From positions 3,493,001 to 3,557,000 of the forward strand of contig NZ_JAVBIK010000001.1 in assembly GCF_032193805.1 (NCBI RefSeq): 64,000 nucleotides of DNA, written 5' to 3'. Position 1 is the stretch's first letter. The number at the start of each line of letters is the position of its first letter. The position numbers and the translations under genes were made by a program. The notes beneath the pieces were generated by a model, which saw only the letters and a program-made list of their open reading frames with translations, had not been told where the DNA came from and did not search any database. Positions 44,335-53,960 of this stretch are shown in pieces. The DNA is from Rhodoferax potami (GTDB lineage Bacteria > Pseudomonadota > Gammaproteobacteria > Burkholderiales > Burkholderiaceae_C).

Positions 44335-46330
44335 GGCGGGCCAGTTGGAATGTGCGGGCTTCTTCGGAGGCATTCACTTGCGCAGCCGGAATGTAGAAGT
44401 CACGCTTGTAGTTGAAGGTGTGGGCGATGGATACCAAGAGCAGCGCAGCGAACGATGCACCGGCGAGCAACCACATGTGCCAAATCAAGGCAAAGCCGAA
44501 TACCAGAGACAAAGCAGAGATCACAACGCCTGCAGCGGTATTGGCCGGCATGTGGATCGGCTCAAAGCCACTCAAAGGGCGCTTGTAGGCGTGCTTTTTC
44601 ATGTCCCACCAGGCGTCAATTTCGTGCACCACAGGTGTGAATGCAAAGTTGTAGTCAGGTGGTGGGGAAGAGGTCGCCCATTCCAGGGTGCGGCCGCCCC
44701 ATGGGTCGCCGGTCCAATCCCGCAGTTCTTCACGCTTAAGGTAGCTAACCAGCAATTGGATGATGAAACATGCGATACCGGCGGCAATCATGGCAGCGCC
44801 GATGGCTGCAATGACAAACCAGATTTGCAACGATTGGTCTTCGAAGTGGTTCGCGCGGCGTGTAACACCCATCAGGCCCAGCACGTAGAGCGGGGTGAAT
44901 GCCACCCAGAAACCGACGACCCACAGCCAGAAGGAGCGGACACCCCACTTGTGGTCGAGTTTGTAGCCAAAGGCCTTGGGGAACCAGTAGTTGATGCCTG
45001 CGAACATGCCGAACACCACACCGCCGATGATCACGTTGTGGAAGTGTGCAATCAGGAACAAGCTGTTGTGCAACACAAAGTCAGCGGGTGGCACAGCCAA
45101 CAACACGCCCGTCATGCCGCCCAGGGCAAAGGTGATCATGAAGGCAACCGTCCACATCATGGGCAATTCGAAGCGGATCCGCCCCTTGTACATGGTGAAC
45201 AGCCAGTTGAAGATCTTCGCGCCCGTGGGGATCGAGATGATCATGGTCGTGATACCGAAGAAGGTATTCACGCTTGCGCCGGATCCCATGGTGAAGAAGT
45301 GGTGCAGCCACACAACGTAAGACAGGATCGTGATACACACTGTCGCGTACACCATGGAGGTGTAGCCGAACAGGCGCTTTTTGCTGAATGTAGCCACGAT
45401 TTCCGAGAACACACCGAAAGCCGGCAGGATCAGGATGTAGACCTCTGGGTGGCCCCAGATCCAAATCAGGTTCACGTACAGCATGGGGTTACCGCCCAGC
45501 TCGTTGGTGAAAAAGTTGGTGCCTACGTAGCGGTCCAAGGACATGAGCACCAAAGCCGCTGTCAGGACCGGGAACGACGCCACGATCAAGGCGTTGGTGC
45601 AAAGTGCTGTCCAAGTGAACACGGGCATGCGCATCAAGGTCATGCCGGGGGCGCGCATTTTGATGATCGTCACGATCAAGTTGATGCCGGAGAGCGTGGT
45701 TCCGACCCCCGCGATCTGCAGCGCCCAGATGTAGTAGTCCAAACCGGTGCTCGGGCTTTGTGCACCCAAGTTCGAAAGAGCCAACCATCCGGAAGTAGAG
45801 AACTCACCCAAGAACAGCGAAAACATCACCAGAATGGCACCGGCGGTCGTCATCCAGAAGCTGAAATTGTTCAGGAACGGGAACGACACGTCCCGCGCGC
45901 CAATTTGCAGCGGAATCAGGTAGTTCATGAGTCCGGTGACCAATGGCATGGCCACGAAGAAAATCATGATCACACCGTGGGCGGTGAAGATCTGGTCATA
46001 GTGGTGCGGCGGCAAGTAACCCATGTTGTCGCCGAAGGCCATGGACTGTTGCAAACGCATCATCACGGCATCTGCAAAGCCGCGCAGCAGCATCACCAAA
46101 CCGAGCACCATGTACATGATGCCGATCTTTTTGTGGTCGATGCTGCAAACCCAATCACGCCAGAAAGGACCCCAGAGGCGGAACTTGGTCATCAGGGCAA
46201 ACACGCCCAAACCACCCAATACGACCATGATGAACGTTCCCAAAATAATGGGGTCATGCGTCATGGGCACAGCATCCCAGCTCAGCCGGCCTAGCGCCCA
46301 GTGGGTATCAGTCAAAGTTTGTGAGGACAT
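44327..46330 (-). CDS. cyoB: Cytochrome o ubiquinol oxidase subunit I
   Basis: About 667 residues, the catalytic heme-copper subunit of bo3-type oxidase, with around 15 helices. It has the low-spin heme ligand in [12 protein letters not shown], the CuB/Tyr site [21 protein letters not shown], and the heme ligands in LIAHFHNVI. The N-terminal [11 protein letters not shown] is standard. It oxidises ubiquinol, reduces O2 and pumps protons. Start 46330 follows AAAGAGAC. A long open frame on the opposite strand is a shadow. Confidence 0.97.
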   Translation of the reverse strand: MSSQTLTDTHWALGRLSWDAVPMTHDPIILGTFIMVVLGGLGVFALMTKFRLWGPFWRDWVCSIDHKKIGIMYMVLGLVMLLRGFADAVMMRLQQSMAFGDNMGYLPPHHYDQIFTAHGVIMIFFVAMPLVTGLMNYLIPLQIGARDVSFPFLNNFSFWMTTAGAILVMFSLFLGEFSTSGWLALSNLGAQSPSTGLDYYIWALQIAGVGTTLSGINLIVTIIKMRAPGMTLMRMPVFTWTALCTNALIVASFPVLTAALVLMSLDRYVGTNFFTNELGGNPMLYVNLIWIWGHPEVYILILPAFGVFSEIVATFSKKRLFGYTSMVYATVCITILSYVVWLHHFFTMGSGASVNTFFGITTMIISIPTGAKIFNWLFTMYKGRIRFELPMMWTVAFMITFALGGMTGVLLAVPPADFVLHNSLFLIAHFHNVIIGGVVFGMFAGINYWFPKAFGYKLDHKWGVRSFWLWVVGFWVAFTPLYVLGLMGVTRRANHFEDQSLQIWFVIAAIGAAMIAAGIACFIIQLLVSYLKREELRDWTGDPWGGRTLEWATSSPPPDYNFAFTPVVHEIDAWWDMKKHAYKRPLSGFEPIHMPANTAAGVVISALSLVFGFALIWHMWLLAGASFAALLLVSIAHTFNYKRDFYIPAAQVNASEEARTFQLARHV

Positions 46331-46384
46331 ATAAAGTCTCTTTAGCAATGCACCCGTGGCCACGATAGGCCACCGGAGCGAAAG

Positions 46385-47431
46385 TTATTGTTGGACGACG
46401 GCGCGGTTGGCGTTGCGTGTCTCGAGCGCCGCGATCACTTGGTTCGCGTTTTGCACGGTGCAAACATCTTGCGGCATGCTCAGCCCCATGGCTTTCACGT
46501 AGGTTTGGCCACCACGGGCGTCGATCGCCATCATGTGGTGCATGCACATTTTTCCGTCTTCGACGCAACGGTTCAGCACCTTGTCGTACAGGCCGGCTTC
46601 GACACTGGCAAAGCGCTGCACCGGGTCACGTTCGCTCGGCTTGACCAAGTTTTGGTACGTGGCGCGGTCCAAGGCCTTGCCTTCGGTTTTTGCTTTGTTC
46701 ACCCACTGCGCAAAGTCTTCATTGCTCAAACCGTGAAATTTGAAAGTCATGCCCGAAAAACCAGCGCCGCTGTAGTGCGAAGACATGCCTTTGAACACGC
46801 CAGGGCGGTTGATCACAGCGTTCAATTCGGTTTGCATGCCGGGCATGGCGTAAATCATGCCGGCCAAGTCCGGCACATAAAACGCGTTCATGGTCGATGT
46901 GGACGTCAGTTTGAAAAGGATGGGCCGGTCCACAGGTGCAGCGAGCTCATTCACCGTGGCAATGCCTTGTTCGGGGTAGAAGAACAACCATTTCCAGTCC
47001 ATTGCCACCACTTGCACTTCCATGGGCTTGACATCAGGAGACAGGGAGCGCTGTGCATCAATACGGTCCAAGGGACGGTAAGGATCGAGTTTGTGGGTGC
47101 CAATCCATGTCAGGGCGCCCAGCGCGATGATGATCAAGAGGGGAACTGTCCAGATTACGAGCTCCAAGGACGTGGAGTGGTGCCAATCGGGCTCGTATTC
47201 CGCCTCGGTATTGCTTTGGCGGTACTTCCAGGCAAAAAACAAGGTCAGAAAGATGACCGGAACGATGATGATCAACATCAGCAAAGTGGCTGTGATCACC
47301 ATTTGGCCTTGCTGCGCTGCAATATCTCCAGCGGGGTTCAGCACTACAGCTTTGCTGCAGCCCGAGAGCGCAGCGGCCATTGCAATGGTCGCCAGCGCAG
47401 AGCACCTTTTAAATGCTTTGATTTTGAACAT
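46385..47431 (-). CDS. cyoA: Cytochrome o ubiquinol oxidase subunit II
   Basis: About 348 residues: lipoprotein signal with lipobox LSGC (C25), two helices, then a cupredoxin domain. It lacks the paired Cys of a CuA site, so it is a quinol and not a cytochrome c oxidase. FYVPDLAGMIYAMPGMQTEL and SGAGFSGMTFKFHG match CyoA. A C-terminal segment has extra Cys and Met (CVEDGKMCMHHMM). It starts the operon cyoABCD-surf1-regBA. Confidence 0.96.
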   Translation of the reverse strand: MFKIKAFKRCSALATIAMAAALSGCSKAVVLNPAGDIAAQQGQMVITATLLMLIIIVPVIFLTLFFAWKYRQSNTEAEYEPDWHHSTSLELVIWTVPLLIIIALGALTWIGTHKLDPYRPLDRIDAQRSLSPDVKPMEVQVVAMDWKWLFFYPEQGIATVNELAAPVDRPILFKLTSTSTMNAFYVPDLAGMIYAMPGMQTELNAVINRPGVFKGMSSHYSGAGFSGMTFKFHGLSNEDFAQWVNKAKTEGKALDRATYQNLVKPSERDPVQRFASVEAGLYDKVLNRCVEDGKMCMHHMMAIDARGGQTYVKAMGLSMPQDVCTVQNANQVIAALETRNANRAVVQQ

Positions 47432-47506
47432 GTTGTTAATGCCTGGGTGAGGCACCTTTGTTAAACACTTTATTGACAGCTTCTGACTGTAATTTCGTTA
47501 ACAAAT

Positions 47507-47530
47507 TTGTCCATTGGACATTTTGTCCAA
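47507..47530. promoter_or_regulatory. Operator array between cyoA and the MFS gene
   Basis: Three half sites stand in a row: TTGTCCA (47507-47513), TTGGACA (47514-47520) and TGTCCAA (47524-47530). The last two form a perfect 7-3-7 palindrome. It sits 76 bp from the cyoA start and about 127 bp from the MFS start, in the shared divergent promoter region. Confidence 0.6.
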
Positions 47531-47656
47531 GGTCAACCGATCCGCTTTTGAAGTTGCAATCAGGGTTTTCCTGAGGAGGAGATTAGTGCAAGCCGAGGTT
47601 TTCTGCCTCGCGCGGGTGTAAAACATGGTCGTAGAAGTTGATTTAAGGACGGCATC

Positions 47657-48991
47657 ATGTACACACCAGCATCCACAGCCCCCAGCGGGCACGGGTTCGA
47701 GAGCTCGGTATCGCTTTCAGGCGCACACACCGACGAAGATGTCACTCCGGGTGAGATTGCGGTAGGCGTCATCATCGGGCGAGCATCTGAGTATTTCGAC
47801 TTCTTTGTATTCGGCATCGCCTGTGTGCTGGTCTTCCCGGGATTGCTATTCCCTCAGATGGCGCGCCTGGATGGCACTTTGATGGCTTTTGCCATTTTTT
47901 CTCTGGCATTTGTTGCGCGGCCGGTCGGCACAGCGCTCTCCATGGCCATCCAGCGGCGCTGGGGTCGGGGCACCAAGCTCACGATTGCACTCTTTTTACT
48001 GGGATCCAGCACCGCCGGCATGGCCTTCTTGCCAAGCTATGCAGACGCCGGGCTCACCGCTATCGCCGCCATCGTAATTTTGCGGATCGGCCAAGGGCTG
48101 GGCATGGGCGGCTCGTGGGACGGTTTGCCCTCTCTGCTGGCCATGAGCGCACCCAAGGAGCGCAGAGGCTGGTTCTCGATGGTGGGTCAATTGGGCGCGC
48201 CAGTAGGTTTCATCTTGGCAGCCGGCTTGTTTGCCTATCTGCATAGCAGTCTGACTCCGGCAGAGTTCCTGAGCTACGGCTGGCGCTATCCGTTTTTTGT
48301 CGCGTTTGCCATCAACGTCGTGGCGCTGTTTGCCCGCTTGCGCTTGGTAGTGGGGCAGTCTTATGCCGAACGCTTGCAAGAGTTGGAGCTTCAGCCGGTG
48401 AGCGTGCGGCATGTGTTGCGCGATGAAGGGGGCAACGTGGTCTTGGGCGCATTTGCCGCGCTGGCCAGCTTTGCGTTGTTCCACTTGGCAACGGTATTCC
48501 CCTTGTCGTGGATTGCCATGTACTCGGAGCAGGCTATCGGTGACGTGCTGCAGATCCAAATCATCGGGGCTATTTTGGCTGCCGGCGCTATCGTGTTTTC
48601 CGGTTGGTTGGCAGACCGTATCGGACGACGCAACCTTTTGGGCACCATGGCCCTGTTGATCGGTCTTTTCAGCTTCGTGACCCCATGGCTATTGGGTGCC
48701 GGTGAAGTCGGCAACAACCTTTTTTTGTTGACCAGTTTCGTGTTGTTGGGGCTTTCCTATGGCCAAGCCTCCGGCACGGTGACATCCAACTTTTCTCCCA
48801 AGTACCGTTACACCGGTGCAGCCTTGTCAGCTGACCTGGCGTGGTTGCTAGGTGCGGGCTTTGCACCGTTGGTAGCGCTGGGGCTATCAGCCAAGTTCGG
48901 TCTGGGTGCGGTATCTTTGTACCTGCTGTCGGGAGCGATCTGCACGCTGTTGGCTCTGCGCATTAACCGCCTGATTGAACAAAAAGAGTAA
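47657..48991 (+). CDS. MFS transporter divergent from cyoABCD
   Basis: 444 residues with twelve predicted helices and the MFS metabolite:H+ symporter pattern (ADRIGRRNL is the A-like loop motif). The sequence GRASEYFDFFVFGIACVLVF near 36-55 resembles sugar/organic-acid MHS transporters. I recall similar MFS genes next to cyo operons in Burkholderiales. Substrate unknown. AAGGA precedes the start. Confidence 0.86.
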   Translation: MYTPASTAPSGHGFESSVSLSGAHTDEDVTPGEIAVGVIIGRASEYFDFFVFGIACVLVFPGLLFPQMARLDGTLMAFAIFSLAFVARPVGTALSMAIQRRWGRGTKLTIALFLLGSSTAGMAFLPSYADAGLTAIAAIVILRIGQGLGMGGSWDGLPSLLAMSAPKERRGWFSMVGQLGAPVGFILAAGLFAYLHSSLTPAEFLSYGWRYPFFVAFAINVVALFARLRLVVGQSYAERLQELELQPVSVRHVLRDEGGNVVLGAFAALASFALFHLATVFPLSWIAMYSEQAIGDVLQIQIIGAILAAGAIVFSGWLADRIGRRNLLGTMALLIGLFSFVTPWLLGAGEVGNNLFLLTSFVLLGLSYGQASGTVTSNFSPKYRYTGAALSADLAWLLGAGFAPLVALGLSAKFGLGAVSLYLLSGAICTLLALRINRLIEQKE

Positions 48992-49041
48992 GTCACCTAC
49001 CCAGGTTCGCGCGTTTAACGCAGACATTTTTGTGTTGAACA

Positions 49042-49073
49042 GGCCCGGCACCTCCAGGTGGCCGGGCCTTTTT
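49042..49073 (+). terminator. Intrinsic terminator after the MFS gene
   Basis: GGCCCGGC (49042-49049) pairs with GCCGGGCC (49061-49068) across an 11-nt loop, followed by five Ts. Confidence 0.92.
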
Positions 49074-49137
49074 GTTGGTGACGGCAGGGGCGCGCAAACT
49101 TATTGGGTGGAAATAGACAATAAAAAAGGGAGTTGTT

Positions 49138-50988
49138 ATGCCGCAATATCGTTTCGGGGCGGGTGAGCCGCCCCACCAACGCTGGCCTGTCGCTTGGTAC
49201 AACCCCGCCGTATTGCTGCAATCCGCGCGTGAGCTGGTGTCCAGCTCTGATGTGATTCGGAATGCCGATCCCCGGGAGCTCTGGACCGGTGTGTTTGAAG
49301 CGGAAGATCACACCGCAGAGGTCGGGCCGGATGGCGAGTTCTGGTTCGACTTTTTGTCCGACACCGGCGATGGCGGCAATGCGACCTATACCGTTGCGCG
49401 AGCGGTGCAGACTGAAGCCATGGACGATGGCGAAGGCGAGCTCTGCCCCCGGGGTCGCGTGTTGTTTTTGGGTGGCGATCTCAGCTACCCGGGCGCCAGC
49501 GCCTATGAATATCAATATCGTTTTCTGGAGATGTTCGAGGGCGCCCGCGCCACGCCGGGCTCTGACGCCGCTGGCCGCAGCAGCTATGCGATTGCGCAAA
49601 ACCACGATTGGTTTGACAGCCTTTCCACCTTCAAACGCTACTTTGTAGACCGTGACAATGGCGAGGTTTTCGGACTGCGCACGCCACAAAAGCGCTCCTA
49701 TTTCGCCACACGCCTACCGCAAGGGTGGTGGGTATTGGGTTTTGACTTTGCCTTGACGGGTGACCTGGACCGCGGCCAGTACGAGGCCTTCCAGCGACTG
49801 GCAGGCGAGAAGATCAACGGGGCGCCCAATCCCAACCATGTGATGGCCTCCGGTGACCAGCTGATCCTGATCTACCCTGAACCATATTGGACGAGACCAC
49901 TGGGCGATGCTGCCCCCGAAGGCTACCCCAAACGCTACCAGCGGCTGGAGGCCATTCTGGAGGCCAAAGGTCTGCACATCCGTATGCGTATCGCGGGGGA
50001 CGTGCATCATTACTGCAGGGAGGCATCTCCCGGCCCGGATCCCACAGCGGCCGATCAGCTGGTGACCTGTGGCGCCGGCGGTGCGTTTTTGCATCCCACG
50101 CACGCGGTATCTTTGTCGCAGCCCAAGGTCCGCCAAGCGCTCCACGACCCGAATGCCATTAGCCCGGAACTGGGGCAGGCGACCTTCATCGGCACAGTTC
50201 TGGCGGAGCCCAATGCAGCTTCAGCCTATGCAGCCCAGTGCCGCTATCCCGCACCAGATGTCTCGCGCGCCTTGGGTCGCCAGATTTGGTGGTCCTTGTT
50301 CAAGTTCGCCTGGAACAGTCTCGACCCGCGAGGCGGCCCTTTGCTGCGCGGTGTAGGGCAGGGCAATCTGATGTTTCCTTTGGTGCTCGGCCTGGCATAT
50401 GCCACCGCCTTTTGGCTCGCGTGTTCAGACGGTGCCCGGCTGGCCGTGTGGGTGGCAATCGTTGCGATGTGCTTCAGCTTGTCTAAAGACGAGCCGGGCA
50501 AGCTCGCGCGATGGGGGTCGCCAGTGATCCACGCAGCCCTCCAGCTGGGCGCTATATGGTGGGTCACGCAATTTGTTTCAGACCTCAGCTGGCGAGGTTT
50601 TGCCGCTGGCGTCTGTTCATCACCGGGCGTATCGAACCTGTTGGCTGCGCTCGGTTGTGCAGTTTTCGGCACGGTCGCAGGCGGGCTGATTGCGGGGGGG
50701 TACTTCTGGGCCATGGCGCGGTGCGGTCTGATGTGGAACAACGCCTTTTCACCGCTGGCCTGCGAAGACTACAAAGGTTTTCTGCGTTTTCGCTTGGATG
50801 CCAAGGGTGACCTGACGGGCTACTTTTTCGGGTGTGACGAAGTGCCCAAGCAATGGGCCTTGAATAGGGCGGACCTTGACAAGCCCCCGGGCCAAACCCG
50901 TCCGGTCTGGCTGGAGGCCGCCAGCACGCAGCCCGCGCGCTGGAAAGTGGTGGATCGGTTCACCCTTCGCTGGCATACCACCGGCTAG
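49138..50988 (+). CDS. Membrane-anchored calcineurin-like metallophosphoesterase
   Basis: 616 residues. An N-terminal metallophosphoesterase-like domain covers about residues 60-340: D75-x-G-D78 in LSDTGDGG, GGD114 in LFLGGDLSYP, an altered motif III QNHD (154-157) for the usual GNH(D/E), and GDVHHY (287-292). About four hydrophobic helices follow (near 390-535) and a soluble tail. No signal peptide is seen, so the catalytic domain probably faces the cytoplasm. Substrate unknown. GGGAG precedes the start. It stands alone between the MFS gene and puuC. Confidence 0.75.
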   Translation: MPQYRFGAGEPPHQRWPVAWYNPAVLLQSARELVSSSDVIRNADPRELWTGVFEAEDHTAEVGPDGEFWFDFLSDTGDGGNATYTVARAVQTEAMDDGEGELCPRGRVLFLGGDLSYPGASAYEYQYRFLEMFEGARATPGSDAAGRSSYAIAQNHDWFDSLSTFKRYFVDRDNGEVFGLRTPQKRSYFATRLPQGWWVLGFDFALTGDLDRGQYEAFQRLAGEKINGAPNPNHVMASGDQLILIYPEPYWTRPLGDAAPEGYPKRYQRLEAILEAKGLHIRMRIAGDVHHYCREASPGPDPTAADQLVTCGAGGAFLHPTHAVSLSQPKVRQALHDPNAISPELGQATFIGTVLAEPNAASAYAAQCRYPAPDVSRALGRQIWWSLFKFAWNSLDPRGGPLLRGVGQGNLMFPLVLGLAYATAFWLACSDGARLAVWVAIVAMCFSLSKDEPGKLARWGSPVIHAALQLGAIWWVTQFVSDLSWRGFAAGVCSSPGVSNLLAALGCAVFGTVAGGLIAGGYFWAMARCGLMWNNAFSPLACEDYKGFLRFRLDAKGDLTGYFFGCDEVPKQWALNRADLDKPPGQTRPVWLEAASTQPARWKVVDRFTLRWHTTG

Positions 50989-51041
50989 GCTGCTTCCCTG
51001 TGAGGGTTGGGCTGTGTCCAAGTGGTCTGGCTTGAGTGCGT

Positions 51042-51092
51042 AAAGTGGCTCCTATGGCGCAGCCTCATTGGAGGTATCGTAGGAGCCACTTT
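51042..51092. promoter_or_regulatory. 13-bp inverted repeat upstream of the aldehyde dehydrogenase gene
   Basis: AAAGTGGCTCCTA (51042-51054) and TAGGAGCCACTTT (51080-51092) are exact inverted arms around 25 bp that hold a small CCTC/GAGG hairpin. It ends 38 bp before the puuC-like start. It could be a DNA operator, a 5'UTR regulatory hairpin or a weak terminator of the gene before it. Confidence 0.6.
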
Positions 51093-51130
51093 CCACCCTG
51101 GCCGCGCACAACCCACTTGGGCATCACCCT

Positions 51131-52633
51131 ATGACAAAGCTTGACACTTCTTCGCCTTGGCACGCCCGGGCCGCCGCACTGCAACCCGATGGTCGCTTGT
51201 TTATCAATGGCGCCCGTGTGGCTGCGGCAGATGGCCAGACCTTCGACAAGCACTCCCCGTTGAATGGACTTCGCCTCGGCACCGTGGCTCGGGGTCAAAA
51301 GGCCGATGTGGATGCCGCCGTCGCGGCGGCACGGCGCGCATTTGCCGATCGCCGGTGGGCCGGTAAACCCCCGCGTGAGCGCAAACGCATCATGCAACGC
51401 TGGTCGGAATTGGTATTGGCGGCGCGTGACGAGCTGGCGCTTCTGGAGACGCTGGATATGGGCAAGCCCATCGGGCACAGCCTCGCAGTGGATGTGCCCG
51501 CCACTGCCAATTGCTTGGCCTGGTATGGCGAAGCCGTCGACAAGCTGTACGACGAAATTGCCCCCACGGCAGATACCGCGCTGGCCCTGATCACCCGCGA
51601 GGCGATGGGTGTGATCGGTGCCATCGTTCCGTGGAATTACCCCCTCATCATGGCGGCCTGGAAGCTGGGCCCCGCCTTGGCCTCGGGTAACAGCGTGGTA
51701 CTCAAGCCCAGTGAAAAGTCTCCCTACACCGCCCTGCGATTGGCCGAGCTCGCGTTACAGGCCGGCATTCCTGAAGGGGTGTTCAATGTGGTGCCCGGCT
51801 TTGGCCACGAAGCAGGTGAGGCACTCGCGCTGCACATGGATGTGGATGCCATCGGGTTTACCGGCTCCACCCGTATCGGCCGGCGGATGCTGGCCTGCGC
51901 CGCTGAGTCCAACCTCAAGCGGGTGTACAACGAACTGGGGGGCAAGTCTGCCTTTGTGGTGTTCAACGACGCCAAAGACGTGGCTGCCGCGGCCCGCGCG
52001 GCTGCAGGCTCGGTGTTCTACAACCAAGGCGAGTCGTGCAACGCGCCCACCCGCTTGCTGGTGCAGCAAGACGTAGTGCCCGAATTCATGGCCGCGCTGC
52101 AAGACGAGGCGCGCAAATACCTGCCCGGTGACCCGCTGGATGCGGCCACCGAGATGGGCGCTTTGGTGGATGCGGGGCAAATGAGCACCGTGCTGGGCTA
52201 TATCCACCAAGGGCAGGCCGAGGGCGCAAACTTGGCGTTCGGCGGTCGCCGTGTGCGCACCGAAACCGGTGGCTATTTTGTGGAGCCCACCATTTTTGAG
52301 GGCGTGCGCAACGACATGACAATCGCACGCGAAGAGATTTTCGGCCCCGTGCTTGGGGTGATTCCTTTCACCACCGAAGCCGACGCCCTGGCGCTGGCCA
52401 ACGACAGTGTCTACGGGCTCCAGGCCAGCGTGTGGAGCGGGCAGATCGACCGTGCCCACCGCGTGGCACGCGGGCTCAAGGCAGGCACGGTTCATGTCAA
52501 CCAATATGACGAGGACGACATCACCGTGCCCTTCGGTGGCTTCAAGCAGTCCGGCAATGGCCGAGACAAATCGCTGCACGCCTTCGACAAATACACCGAG
52601 CTCAAGACGACTTGGTTGCGCATCGACGCCTAA
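51131..52633 (+). CDS. puuC: Aldehyde dehydrogenase, PuuC-like
   Basis: 500 residues of the NAD(P)-dependent aldehyde dehydrogenase superfamily. Catalytic C303 lies in NQGESCNAPTR, the general-base Glu in YNELGGKSAFVV, and the cofactor region in IVPWNYPLIMAAWKLGPALA. The match to gamma-glutamyl-gamma-aminobutyraldehyde dehydrogenase is suggested by length and by the PuuB-like oxidase 21 bp downstream. puuA and puuD are not in the window, so the exact substrate is open. Confidence 0.88.
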   Translation: MTKLDTSSPWHARAAALQPDGRLFINGARVAAADGQTFDKHSPLNGLRLGTVARGQKADVDAAVAAARRAFADRRWAGKPPRERKRIMQRWSELVLAARDELALLETLDMGKPIGHSLAVDVPATANCLAWYGEAVDKLYDEIAPTADTALALITREAMGVIGAIVPWNYPLIMAAWKLGPALASGNSVVLKPSEKSPYTALRLAELALQAGIPEGVFNVVPGFGHEAGEALALHMDVDAIGFTGSTRIGRRMLACAAESNLKRVYNELGGKSAFVVFNDAKDVAAAARAAAGSVFYNQGESCNAPTRLLVQQDVVPEFMAALQDEARKYLPGDPLDAATEMGALVDAGQMSTVLGYIHQGQAEGANLAFGGRRVRTETGGYFVEPTIFEGVRNDMTIAREEIFGPVLGVIPFTTEADALALANDSVYGLQASVWSGQIDRAHRVARGLKAGTVHVNQYDEDDITVPFGGFKQSGNGRDKSLHAFDKYTELKTTWLRIDA

Positions 52634-52654
52634 CGTTCTGCAAAGGTTTTGCCC

Positions 52655-53956
52655 ATGTCTCAGTTTGTCCATGCGGCGGCACCGCCCGCGCACGCCCCTT
52701 CTTATTACGCAGCCAGCGGGCTGGCCCAACCTCAGCGCGCCCCTCTGCGGGGCAGCGTGGAGGCGGACGTGGTGATCATCGGCGCCGGCTACACCGGCCT
52801 GTCATCCGCTTTGCATCTGGCGGAGGCCGGTTTCAAAGTGGTGGTGCTGGAGGCTGCCAAAGTAGGTTGGGGCGCATCTGGCCGCAACGGTGGGCAGCTG
52901 GTGCACAGCTACTCGCGGGACATGGATGTGATTGAGGCGCGCTATGGCGCCACCACCGCCCAGGCCCTGGGCAGCATGGCTTTTGAGGGCGCCAAGATCA
53001 TCCGGGAGCGGATTGCTAAGTACCAGATTGACTGCCACTTCAAACCGGGTGGCATGTTTGCTGCCATCACCGTCAAGCAGGTCAAGCAGCTAGAGCACCA
53101 CAAGCAGCTCTGGGAGCGCTACGGCCACCAGCAGCTGAGCCTTTTGGACGCGACAGAAAGCGAAGCCGCCATCGGTACTGGGCGCTACCGCGCCACTTTG
53201 CTCGACCACAGTGCCGGGCACATGCATCCCTTGCGCTTGGCACAAGGGGAGGCAGCGGCTTTCGAGTCCTTAGGCGGTGTCGTGCACGAGGGCTCGCCAG
53301 TGCTGCGCATTGAGCGCGGCGACCCTGCTGTGGTGCACACTGCACAGGGTCAGGTGAAAGCCCGTTTTGTGATCGTCGCCTGCAACGCCTACATTGGCGG
53401 GCTAGAGCCGCAACTGGCCTCGCGGTCCATGCCCTGCGGTACCCAGGTGATCGCGACAGAGCCCTTGGGCGATCGTTTCCCTGAAATCCTGCCCACCGAC
53501 TACTGCGTGGAAGACAGTAACTTTCTGCTGGACTATTTCCGCCTCTCCGGTGACCGGCGCCTGCTGTATGGCGGCGGGGTCATATACGGCGCGCGGGACC
53601 CGCAGCACGTGGAGTCCATCATTCGGCCCAAGCTGCTGAAAACATTCCCTCAGTTGAAGGACGTGCGCATCGACTACGGCTGGACGGGTAATTTCCTGCT
53701 GACCCTGTCGCGCCTGCCGGAAGTGGGGCGCCTAAGCTCCAACATTTACTACTCGCAAGGCTGCTCAGGGCACGGGGTTACCTTCACCCATTTGATAGGC
53801 CGGGTGCTCAGCGAGGTGATTCAAGGCCAAGCCAACCGCTTCGATGCCTTTGCCAAATTGCCGCATTACCCCTTCCCGGGCGGGCGCTGGTTCCGGGTGC
53901 CGCTCACCGCGTTGGGTGCTTGGTACTACGACCTTCGGGACAAGCTGCAAATCTAG
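52655..53956 (+). CDS. puuB: FAD-dependent amine oxidoreductase, PuuB-like
   Basis: 433 residues of the DAO family. The FAD dinucleotide motif IIGAGYTGLSSALHLAEAG is followed by KVGWGASGRNGGQL, the signature of PuuB/OrdL oxidases of gamma-glutamylputrescine and related amines, and a C-terminal SQGCSGHGVTFTHLIG. The ATG at 52655 follows AAAGG. It would supply the aldehyde used by the upstream dehydrogenase. Confidence 0.88.
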   Translation: MSQFVHAAAPPAHAPSYYAASGLAQPQRAPLRGSVEADVVIIGAGYTGLSSALHLAEAGFKVVVLEAAKVGWGASGRNGGQLVHSYSRDMDVIEARYGATTAQALGSMAFEGAKIIRERIAKYQIDCHFKPGGMFAAITVKQVKQLEHHKQLWERYGHQQLSLLDATESEAAIGTGRYRATLLDHSAGHMHPLRLAQGEAAAFESLGGVVHEGSPVLRIERGDPAVVHTAQGQVKARFVIVACNAYIGGLEPQLASRSMPCGTQVIATEPLGDRFPEILPTDYCVEDSNFLLDYFRLSGDRRLLYGGGVIYGARDPQHVESIIRPKLLKTFPQLKDVRIDYGWTGNFLLTLSRLPEVGRLSSNIYYSQGCSGHGVTFTHLIGRVLSEVIQGQANRFDAFAKLPHYPFPGGRWFRVPLTALGAWYYDLRDKLQI

Positions 53957-53960
53957 CGTT

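Noticed and set aside
44198..46294. Long open frame on the plus strand opposite cyoB
   Set aside because: It mirrors the codon structure of cyoB, has His/Gln-rich low-complexity content and no recognisable domain; similar antisense frames lie opposite aceE, lpdA and the sensor kinase.
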